64,000 nt of DNA from Amaranthus tricolor. Taxonomy: Eukaryota > Streptophyta > Magnoliopsida > Caryophyllales > Amaranthaceae. Location of the stretch: contig NC_080051.1 of NCBI RefSeq assembly GCF_026212465.1, positions 22,146,727 through 22,210,726 of the forward strand, read 5' to 3'. Below, in pieces: positions 21,711 through 31,139 of this stretch (position 1 is the first letter of the stretch; every line of letters starts with the position of its first letter). The translations under genes were made by a program, and so were the position numbers. The notes below the pieces were generated by a model. It was not told where the DNA came from and ran no database searches. It saw nothing but the letters and a program-made list of their open reading frames with translations.

Positions 21711-24435
21711 CTAAGATGATGATTGTGTTACTGCTGTCTTGGGCTGCTTTGGAAGCAACTGTAAGGGCCATGAGTCGGCAGGCGTGGGATATCGAGCATG
21801 AGGTTTGCTCACGGTTATGGGTGAATTAACAGAAGCTGCATCGATCTTTTGAAATGCTTGCAGATCAGGATTGATAGGTATGACATAAAGGGGGCCAAGA
21901 ATTGGTGACTGCTGTGTAGATGGATCTGTCGGGGTCATTTGTGGACGATGGGCTTCCACGAAGTGTGAAGGCATATCGGTTTGCCAACATTCAGGAGGGC
22001 TAATGTTTAAGTCCGGCTTAGATTGGCCTATTCTCTCTTTCAATTCGTTTTGCATATTCTTAATCTGTACTTCAAGTGTTGTGTTCTCCTCTTTCAGTTC
22101 GTCCTTCTCAGCTGTCATCTAGCAACATGATAATTGCAGCATTTACTACACATGAATTCACGGAACACTAATCTCAAATTCAAAACCACAGTAAAAATTG
22201 TTAGGCCGTGACAATTCGTCACATAATCTCATTATGGCCCACTCGTGTGAACATAGGACACCCATGGGCACAAACCCACAAGTCATGAGCGTCGACTTGC
22301 ACATACACTTGGTGAGGTTCATTGTTTCCCAAAACAATATGAAAGTAGGAGGATTATACAACAAGCATTATATTCAAGTCTATAATCCGTTATTTTAGTG
22401 ATGTGGGATCTTCCTCACATGTGAAGTATTTTCCAACAAAAATCCATCATCCAAACGTGTAAAACCCGCTCTTTTCCAGCCTGTTCATTCATGTTGAGGC
22501 TCACTCTTCCAAGAGTTCACCCAGACTCTTTTGTTTAAGTGTCATTTCATAAATCGAATAATACTAATTTTGGGGTACGGGAGTATGAGTGAACCGGTAA
22601 GGAAAATAGAAAGTAGGAACTCGAGAGACTTGAAAGAGCGCGAGGATGACCGAAGATGACTTGAAGAGCAGGAGTGGAAAAAGGATATGAAAGATTTAGA
22701 CTTACAAGTTGAGATCGTTGAAAATCCAAATGAAAGAAAAATTCATATGGACGACCACTAAAACTAATGTATTGGTTCACGGCTTTAGCATTGTTGTCGT
22801 AAAAAATACTACTCTAGAACAAATTTTATTTCATTAACAACAAATTCGAGTATCGTTTAGCACAAAACAGAAGACCAAGAGCTTACATATTGTGATTCTG
22901 ACAGCAGTGTTGCATTCTCCTTTCTAAGGCTTTGAATATTGCAAAACATTTCTTTCATCAGCCTGATAGTCTCATTCAGTACCGAGGCTTTCCCATTGTT
23001 CTCTTGATTCAATTCTGCATGAAATTTAAAACTATATAAGGCTTTGAATATTGTATTACTTGAAAATATCAACGAGTTCACCAAGTTAGAATCTGGAATT
23101 ACCAAGAACACTAGCGAGCTTGCTGAAAAGTTCATTCAGCTGTTCTCGCTTCAATCTTTCTCTCTCTGCCTTCATAATTTTTTTGGGCACTTTAACACAC
23201 TTCCTTTTGTTAGGATGAGAACTGCAAATGAAACCACCTTGTTTTAATCATTATTCCTTAACACGAAAAAGATAGAAGGTAGGAGTTACGAAATACCAAA
23301 CAAACTAGAACAATCTCAAAAGGAATATAGTGAAAATCTTTGATTGGTTATTCCTCGAAAAATGTTATTTGACTAATGGATCAAGATGAATTCAAACAGA
23401 GAAAACGATATTTAAAAATAACAAATATAATTTTTATTCTTTTATTCGAAAGGCCCGGGATATTCAGCCTATTATTAATATTACTATAATCCAATACTCC
23501 AAGCAAACTTAATGAGTATAATCATTCATGCATAATTTCCAGTGCACTATGCTTAAACTAATCATGTTTGGATTGGGGACGTATGTTCCTGGATCGTGGG
23601 ACGTGGCTATGTTCCACGTTCCATGTAACTATGATATTATCAATTACTCCAGTATGCTTTGCCATCAACATGAATCCTGGTTTAACATTGTCCGTGTTTC
23701 AATTTCTCAGGACTAATCATTTACTCTCTCTATCTATTGCGTGTTTACCCCATTCCTCTTTCCAATATGAGAGCTTTGAACTAAAGGGGGCAAACAGATG
23801 GAGGCCTATGCAGCAAATGCACTAGAGCTAGTAAGTCTTATAATGCAACAACATTATCCTTTAGGTTTCATCACAAATCTGCAATTATCAGTTAAAGCTA
23901 GTCCATTAATCAACCACAAAAAGAGTCTATCTTCAAAGAATAATTCACCAATAAACACCCACAAATTTTAAAAATAACTATCGTATTCTCATTTTCACTC
24001 AAAAGCATAGCTCTCGTGAATATCTGTTATTGATTTGCCATGTCAATCTTCTACAAGGGACAATGAAACACCCACTCATCATGGTTGCGGATAGTAAAAT
24101 TTACGCTAGTTGCCTAGAAGGCTAGAATAGACTAGATCGGCTCAATAGATAGTATGAAGAAAAGGGTTTCTAACCATAGTGCAAAAAGAATAATTTACGC
24201 GGTTAATGCAGATGATTTCGTGGGGGTAAACTCAAAAACCTCTGTGACACGGCTTTGTCTTTGCACTATGTTACTAAGACAAGAAATGAATATTGCAATG
24301 CCAAGGAATAATGATAAAACAAGAAATGCAATATTGCAATGTTCAAATCAAACTAATAACTTACCATTCCTCTACAACCTCTACCAAATCACTCTCCTCA
24401 TTAAGAATCTGATCATCTTGAACATCCGAACCCAT
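21711..24435 (-). CDS. PYE: bHLH transcription factor, POPEYE/bHLH47 type (complete, four coding exons)
   Basis: Coding exons on the minus strand: 24435-24365, 23221-23103, 23014-22887, 22118-21711, giving 241 residues (Arabidopsis PYE is about 240). The protein begins MGSDVQDDQILNEESDLVE. The bHLH spans about 34-85: the basic part is KKIMKAERERLKREQLNELF, helix 1 runs into ASVLELNQENNGKASVLNET. A leucine-zipper-like coiled coil follows (about 90-140, KDELKEENTTLEVQIKNMQN), then QSKPDLNISPPECW and a C-terminal HARYPTPADSWPLQLLPKQP, both hallmarks of PYE. Known role of the family: a nuclear repressor of iron-homeostasis genes under iron deficiency, working with related bHLH proteins. The 5' UTR appears to have its own intron (donor near 24899, acceptor near 24496). 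bHLH11 or bHLH121 is a less likely identity. Confidence 0.9.
22199..22438 (-). mobile_element. solo LTR of a very small LTR element, in PYE intron 3
   Basis: The 240-bp segment has TG...CA ends (TGTTGGAAAATACTTCACAT at its 5' end on the minus strand) and a perfect 5-bp target duplication, AAAAT, at 22194-22198 and 22439-22443. The phrase ATGTGGGATCTT...CTCACATGTGAAGTATT is shared with the copy at 61417-61619. No primer site or internal sequence is attached, so it is a solo LTR. Confidence 0.75.
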
Positions 24436-26229
24436 CCTACACCAATCACCGATTTCAAACTTTCCTATTAGGGTTTTGCCCAAAAAATGTATCTGTGAAG
24501 AACCAAATCAAACCAGAATTCCGATTAATTCAACAAAATCATCTTTTACTTCAAGTAAGCTTAATCATACTAACAATTTTGAACATGAAACACATATAAT
24601 CACACAGTATTAAGTATGGTATAATCTTCCTACTTCGTTCAGAAATCCTTCAAGTTTGCAAGAATCGATTCAATAAAGTTTACAGTTCGATCACATAACT
24701 TCGTAAAAAACTTCACAAATCATATAAATTCATAACTATTTGCTTTCATAATTCTTTATTTCAACAAAAAAATAACTAAATTATCCAGAAAAAAAAAGGT
24801 TAAAACAAACCCTGAGAAAACCAAATCAAACCCAGAAATCTTTCAACCAAAAACACCTAAAAAGATGCAATCTTTCAGGACGAAATCAATTAAAACTCAC
24901 CAAAAAGGTTAATCTTGAGCCCTTCGAATTTAAAATTGTAGAATTTGCCCTCAATTATTTCTGGGTTTTGTTGATTAAAGAGAATAGAAAATGTAGAAAA
25001 TATGTAGAAGTTGATTTGGTGGAAGATAAAAAATGAAAATAGACGTAAAAAAGGGGAGCACCCTCAAAGCACTAGTAGAAGGAAATTAGGCGCACGCCAT
25101 CCACAGGCAAACGCACAGCAAAATGGAGAGAGATAGTTGAAGAATGAGTGAAGTGTTACGTGTATATTCCATGACATCCAAGTATGTTATCAAAATGCGC
25201 GTGGTCTCCATAAGTCTAGTGTAGGATATTGGAAACGACGAGTTATGCGACTTATGTCACATTATCTCTATCTCTATTCTTTGAAAAACTAGTCCAATAT
25301 TCATTTGGTGGAGAAATAAGCGTCTTTGATATCATAAAATATAGGAATGACAGGCAGGTAAATTACACGAGTAGATAGTAAGTGGATATGAGTACAAAAA
25401 ATCATATATACCCCTCATGTATAGTGGGTAGGTGGTTGGCAAGACGTCTTACCTAACACACACCCATTTGTCCCCCCCACCCCACTCAATACCCACCCGC
25501 ACCGCCTTATAGTCGACCAACCTATATTCATAGTATATGAATTTTGTGTTTTATTAAAATTTATTGACAAAAAATTAAGGATAATAGATGTACAATTAAA
25601 TTTGGAAGGATTATATCACGCGAACTTGTAGTGAATGTGAGGCGTGTATAAGGTGGGTATATACCCAGTTGACCATAGTGAGTGAGATGTGTTTGAATGC
25701 ATACCTAAGTGGACAGACGTGGGTATTAAAATTTTAGGTATGAAAATTTCAGGTGGGTATGGTTATGGGGGGCAAACTGCATCCACTCGCTCATTTTACC
25801 ATCCCTAAATTAAAATGATAAAATGATAATATTGAGAAATAAACTCGGGCGACCGACTTTTGGCACATCGCTACTGCACAAGTGGATGCTAAAAAAGTCA
25901 AAATGGGTGGTGACATTGGCGACCACCCTATCACATCACCTCTTTTCTCCTGGTTGTGGCGACGACCATGTCCATCGCCAGGTTGGCATTGGCGACCATA
26001 TGTGTCGTCGCCTATGTTGTCACCTATTTTATAGTTATTTTATTTCTTTTCATTTGTTTTTTATGTTAATATATTTTTAATATTTATAATTCCAGTTGTA
26101 AAATAATTATTGTATCATATATAGCAATAATAATTTTATCACATAAAACAAAAACCAAATAAATCAAAACAAATAAAATAACATCTAATGAAAATGAATA
26201 ATATATAAAATGATAGATTGTTTTATACA
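24436..26229. other. PYE upstream region
   Basis: It contains the PYE 5' UTR (with a probable intron) and promoter. From 25340 to 25800 there are scattered GTGGGTA/TACCCAC-type words in both orientations, suggesting a decayed inverted-repeat element. I saw no independent gene; the ORF in 25823-26080 is probably spurious. Confidence 0.4.
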
Positions 26230-26505
26230 TTATACAATTAAGTCTTTTAAAAATAAATGGTCATGGAGGAGGTTGTTGTGCATATCGCGGTTGCATAAAT
26301 ACCAGAAAATTTTGTCTTTAATGCTCAATCGCTTACATTGTCCTATAATGATCATCTGCTGCAATTTGATTTGAACCTCTTTCAAGACCGCTTTTAGTTG
26401 ATTATTAGCTTGACTTTGCCTTTCTTCAAAGACTGCAAAACTTGATTGGATCATTGTATCAATATCTGGCAACACTTGCCGTGCTTTTGGGGAAGCAAAA
26501 CCCAC
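26230..26505 (-). CDS. 91-codon ORF of unknown nature, possible transposase remnant
   Basis: The protein has a Gln/Lys-rich, helix-forming centre (ERQSQANNQLKAVLKEVQIK) with coiled-coil spacing, and ends in a short hydrophobic tail. I do not recognise the family. Its charge pattern would fit the C-terminal part of a CACTA-type or other transposon protein, but that is a guess. It may not be expressed. Confidence 0.2.
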   Translation of the reverse strand: MGFASPKARQVLPDIDTMIQSSFAVFEERQSQANNQLKAVLKEVQIKLQQMIIIGQCKRLSIKDKIFWYLCNRDMHNNLLHDHLFLKDLIV

Positions 26506-26534
26506 TTCTAGAGACTCTTTCTTCTTATATGTAT

Positions 26535-26740
26535 TGTTCGGGCCAAATCACATAATTTCGACCATTTTGGTGGTCGTAATTTTAGAATAAGTGATCGAAA
26601 TTTTGTGATTTCATCTTAACGCCATAAACTTTTATGTTTTGGTAGTTGTAATTCCAAATATTAGACATTGAGCGTAGTTCGTAAAAGTCCTAAATTTTAA
26701 GAATGTAATTTGCATATTATTCTATCTAGTATCAATACTT
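26535..26740. mobile_element. partial MITE related to 50732-51035
   Basis: The phrases CACATAATTTCGACCATTTTGG, GGTGGTCGTAATTTTAG, TAGTTCGTAAAAGTCCTAAA and GCATATTATTC parallel the right two thirds of the element at 50732-51035. The left end is missing. Confidence 0.5.
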
Positions 26741-26933
26741 TTATTACTAATTTTTATGATATAATTAAAAATATTGACAGTTAAAATTAAGCAGAAACCT
26801 ACATATTTCAAAAGTTTGCAAATAAAAGCATAAAAGAGAAAATACAAAATAAAGTATACATATTTAAACATTTCACACGATAAGTCTTACGTCAAAAAAA
26901 AAAAATTACTAATTTGATGTGCTTATTATACGA

Positions 26934-29900
26934 TCACCTCTCGATAAAACTTGTGAGAAATTACTTGAGAAGCAAAGGAATATTTTGATATAGTTTCTGA
27001 GTATCATCTTCTTTATTTTCTTGGTAGATATTTGATCCAAATTCTTGGAATCTACTCATTATCCTTTCATCTGCTTCTAAGTCCAAAGACCTGCATTACA
27101 ACTGCTGCATAAGAAAACACCCATCTACAGACTACAATCATACAACATGTCGGATCCACATAAAAAATGCTCCGATGATTCGATTTGGCTTGACTTTAAA
27201 AATGATTAACAATAATGTAAAATCAAATATGAACACAAAATTCAATTTAAAACTAATCCGAAACATCTAACCCGAAATCAACTCGATCATTCAAAATACT
27301 GCTTCTTATAAGAATTTGTGCAATTAAAGATTTTATGTATTTAATTATTTTTAATTTATAATATTTATCACATTATGTGGTCAAAAGTGTATAAATTCTT
27401 CACTAAAAGTATAATCAAGAGATCAAGGAAAGACAATACATTATCTTTCATAACTCCTCTAAACCGATTACTAACTGAGTTCATTTTTTATCGAAATCGA
27501 TTAAAACCAATATTAAATCGTATTTAAACAAGTTTCATTTGTTAATTAATCGACTGTAACCTTCAAGTTCTAACTGAAACCGACTCCAAATTATATCCGA
27601 AGTTCATCGACCTAAATTGCACAACTCTAACACGTGTCAATCTTGTGTCAACTATCAAGTTAGACGCCGGTAGTTGTTGATAAATTTTTAACGGGCTTGT
27701 ATAGTGTACACAACAAGACACATACAAGAGAAGAGTTTGCTGCATATAAACCTGATGATATGAGGTTCCATTCTAAAACCAATTGATATTAGAAAATGTG
27801 GCCCGTCCAATTTATACGTCAGTCAATTTTTATCTAATTCTTTAATGTAAGATCACATAAAATTTATTTTTCTAATGGTTGTGACTTCCTATGATCCTAT
27901 CTACTTTGTCACTCTTAAGCCATAATCTCCAGCATAATCCTTTTGTTCCCCTCGTCAATGCATAGTTTAGAGTTTAAACTATTATTGTTGATGTGACAGA
28001 ATTATCACAAGTTTCTCGTTCACCCATCATGCATTGACAAGAGCTTGTGAATCAAGTCCTTTAGTCCGAAAGCTCTTATATGATCGATCATGTTAGAGTA
28101 TAGTTAGTATAACGGATCTTAAAGTCTCAACTAGGGTGTTCAATGTGCCTAATAAAGGCCGGGTCGGATTTAAGTAAATATGGACCAGGCCGAATAAAGG
28201 CCTTTAAAATTAATATAGGCCTTAAATGGGCCGGGTTTTCAAAGCCTGGACTTACCCAACTAGGCCCATTATAGTACTAAAAATTATTTTAATCCCTATT
28301 TATCAATTTATAACAATTAAATTATCATTTAAATAATTAAATTGATATTAATATTTAAATTATACATTAATTATGCTATTTACAAAGATTCTTTTTTAGC
28401 CCCTATTGAGCCCTTTTATAGCCTAATTCATTTTAATTGTAGTATAGCCCATTTTCGGCCCCGTCCTTGCAAAGCGCTTCTAAAAATGAACCGGATAAGT
28501 GCTCAAAATGGGCGCCTAGCCCATTGAACACCCCTAGTCTCAACCATCAAACCAAATCTTTTCGTTGAATTAATTTCATAAACAGAGTTCAAAAGAAAAA
28601 GACAAACCTCATCTGTTTGTTAGGCTGATCATATGACTGAGAATCGAAAAGCCAATGAGGAGCAATACTGCTTTGTTGAGTTGACTCAGTACAATTATGA
28701 GTTGACAAGGAGGAGGATTGAGTAGACATAAAAGGGTAAACAGAGGGAGTAGTAGTAGTATGGAAGGATTGCACTTGGGTTTTGTCAGGCATTAGAGGAT
28801 GATAATTGATAGCACACTCATCATTAGATGAAGAAACAGAACAAGAAATGGTAGAAGAACAAGTAGAAGAAGTCTTCTTAGATTTGTTCTTGCCTCTATG
28901 CATGTGCCTTTCACAGTACTTAGAATCTGGGTATGCTTCCTTTGAACACCTCCATTTTTTACCATCTGTTCTTCTGCATCTTCCTGGTTCTGGGTCTATT
29001 TTTCTTCCATATCCCATTTCAAAACAACCCCATCCAACTGCATATTTAATTTGTACCACAACTATTAAATCTAAGAATTGATAGAATCAGGTAATAAATT
29101 TGTAGGTGTTGGGATGGGTTATCCCACATCGATAAATTGAAGATGGTGTATACAGTTTATAAGTTATTAGATTCCTTTTTCCCATTGTTATATGGTTTTG
29201 AGATGATATATGTCTCTTTATCTTGTGAAGTGTGTGCATCTCATAATTTTTTTGATAATATGCTGAATATAACAGTAGGCAACACAATAGTAGAAAACAA
29301 TTTAATGGACAAGGGACCAAAAGTATGACCCTGGATGTCTCCATAAACCTTCACAATTGAACAATATCGAGCCCACCACCAGGGGTGTGCAATGGGCCGG
29401 GCTTTAAATGGGCCACCACCCAAAAGATCACAGTTTGCTACAATTTATTGATCTCATCTGAAGTGACACTCATATTCCCTAATAACAAAGTAGAACTATA
29501 AACTAGACAATTCTAGCAACCCATATACTTTTGGTAACTTTTTTTCTCACTTTTTCTTCACTACATGTACTAAACCAATAAAACAATCGACACGTTCATG
29601 GGGTTTCCTTCTGCGTACGGGTAGAATATAAAACATATCCTGAAGTCTAAAGCTACAAACATAATGTCAAAATAAGGCTGCATCACCATCACCGTATTGC
29701 AGCCACATTGTAAAGGTTTTTGAGTTTATTGCGACTGAAATAAAGGCCAAAATCTATATTGGACGTGAAATCCATTTCGTGATTAAACTGTGACCGTGAC
29801 CAAAACAGTATTTTTGCACTATATGGCTACAATCACATAGTCTTAAGTGATACGGGTTTTCGTGGATAAAGACATAATCAAGCATAAAACATGGAGTATT

Positions 29901-30212
29901 TTTGTCACCTTAAGTTCTTGATTGAGTTGTTTCGTAAACATGTTCTTGGATTATAAAAGGAATCCAGCATATATAACAACATAAGATTTGAGAAAAAGGG
30001 TGAAAGAGCTTACATGGTAGTGATTGTTGAAGAGGGAAAAAATCAGAAGAAGGGTTTGTAATGACAGTAGAAATGAGTTCAGGAGGAACAGGAATTCCTG
30101 ACATAATATATCTATATGTTAGAAGCTGCTGCTCCAATTCTTGCCATTGACTTGCTGTGAATGCTGGAAATCCACCACACCTACTCTTATTATAATCTCT
30201 TCCTCTTATCAT
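26934..30212 (-). CDS. growth-regulating factor (GRF5/GRF6-like), three exons
   Basis: Exons: 30212-30014, 29037-28608 and about 27090-26934, giving roughly 261 residues. The QLQ domain is at about 17-52 ([20 protein letters not shown]...PVPPELI), the WRC domain at about 67-111 ([20 protein letters not shown]...[20 protein letters not shown]), with the C3H zinc ligands C87, C97, C108 and H111, then KNKSKK and a Ser/Thr-rich tail. GRFs are nuclear factors that bind DNA by WRC and GIF coactivators by QLQ, raising cell number in leaves. The sequence after WRC resembles GRF5/6 (GWGCxxMGxGRK), and the miR396 site is absent. The third exon starts at a good acceptor (GCAG at 27091); its last 30 or so codons are the least certain part. 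Intron 2 carries a hAT-type element. Confidence 0.88.
27170..27305. repeat. decayed repeat shared with 31983-32170
   Basis: Words such as CTAATCCGAAACATCTAACCCGAAATC (in two parts) and GAACACAAAATTCAATTT recur near 32095-32160 as CTAAACCGACTCAAAACACC. Lying in the short gap beyond the third GRF exon, it looks like the same old element family, probably hAT-related. Confidence 0.35.
28132..28536. mobile_element. non-autonomous hAT-type element in GRF intron 2
   Basis: The 405-bp element begins TAGGGTGTTCAATGTGCC and ends GCCCATTGAACACCCCTA, which are inverted. The 8-bp flanks, GTCTCAAC at 28124-28131 and 28537-28544, are identical. The terminal sequence, target size and GGCCGGGT-rich interior match the element at 19953-20322. 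Confidence 0.85.
29107..29274 (+). mobile_element. solo LTR of a very small LTR element, in GRF intron 1
   Basis: The 168-bp segment begins TGTTGGGATGGGTTATCCCA and ends CTGAATATAACA, with a perfect 5-bp target duplication GTAGG at 29102-29106 and 29275-29279. Internal phrases (TATGGTTTTGAGATG, GAAGTGTGTGCATCTC, AATATGCTG) match the copies at 51850-51982 and 61417-61619. Confidence 0.8.
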
Positions 30213-30473
30213 CTTTCTTACTTCACCTTCTTCAATTCCCTTCCTTTTTTTTTTATCAAGATGAGTAAATTAAAATAGTGGGTCTAAAATCTAAATTCTG
30301 AAAGTTTTTATTTTTTTTATCAGAATTAAGATTTTTTGCAGAAAGTATTATTTGGTTTCTTGTATTTGATTGCAGAATGTTGTTCTTTTTGTGAATGAAA
30401 TGTGATAAAAGGTAGGTGATGTTACAATGGTTAAGTCTATACTGTCTTTTGCTTACACCTGAGAAATGAGAGG
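30213..30473. promoter_or_regulatory. GRF upstream region
   Basis: The sequence just before the GRF start codon on the minus strand has no in-frame ATG and presumably holds the 5' UTR and promoter. I could not pick out a convincing TATA box. Confidence 0.3.
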
Positions 30474-30522
30474 TGTGTGCAGTGTGCAGTGTGCAGTGTG
30501 CAGTGTGCAGTGTGCAGTGTAT
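30474..30522. repeat. heptanucleotide tandem repeat
   Basis: About seven tandem copies of GTGTGCA, about 260 bp upstream of the GRF start codon. The array is perfect, so copy number is likely to vary between individuals. Confidence 0.9.
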
Positions 30523-30765
30523 ATAGTGAGTATGTTCTTATTCATGAAGAATATAATCACCTTTTTTTTTTACCCTGTTTTGGTTTTAACTTTATGATAA
30601 TGTTTTTACATTTAACACATGATGGGAATTGCATTGGTAGTTTGGTACACTACCCAACTTGCTAGTCTTAGCAATTAACAGCCATTGGCTTCCCAATGAT
30701 GCTCTTCGCTTTATATCCCAACACTTAGTCAGTTAGTCACTTGTCCTCTTCTTTGAGGCTGTTTC

Positions 30766-31137
30766 GCATGGCGTGTTCGGTAATTAGTTGTTGGTTGTTG
30801 GTTGTTGGTGACTGATTTTTTTAATTGGCCTATTTGACCAGTTGAAAATGTTGGCTATTTTTGTTGGTTTTTAAGCTAGCTGAAAAATTCAGCTGTTTGC
30901 GAAGATGTTTGATAAATTTGAGTATCGGATGTTGGCTGTTTATTAGAAAAAGTGGTTCAACAAGCGAAAAGTCAATAAAAAAAGCTAACCGGAGCAGCTT
31001 TTTCATATTGGCTTAAAAGCCAGCTTTTCAGCTGCTTTAAAGCCATTTATCAAACACTTTTTTGGTTGGTGGACCAACCAATAAACCAAAAACCAACCAA
31101 AAAGCTAAATCAAAAGCCATGAACCAAGAACCCCTAT
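30766..31137. mobile_element. inverted-repeat MITE upstream of GRF
   Basis: The region is self-complementary: GGTTGTTGGTTGTTGGTGACTG and GTTGGCTATTTTTGTTGG on the left face GGTTGGTGGACCAACCAATA and CCAAAAACCAACC on the right, with TTTCAGCTGCTTTAAAGCC in the middle. It is of the same general type as 11843-12182. Exact ends and target duplication were not resolved. Confidence 0.5.
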
Positions 31138-31139
31138 AG

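Noticed and set aside
25823..26080. 85-codon ORF near PYE promoter
   Set aside because: It has low complexity, with repeated GGCGACCA words, and no family resemblance.
30477..30665. Cys-rich peptide with repeated CAVCSVQ
   Set aside because: It is the translation of the GTGTGCA tandem repeat with no start context, and runs into unrelated sequence.
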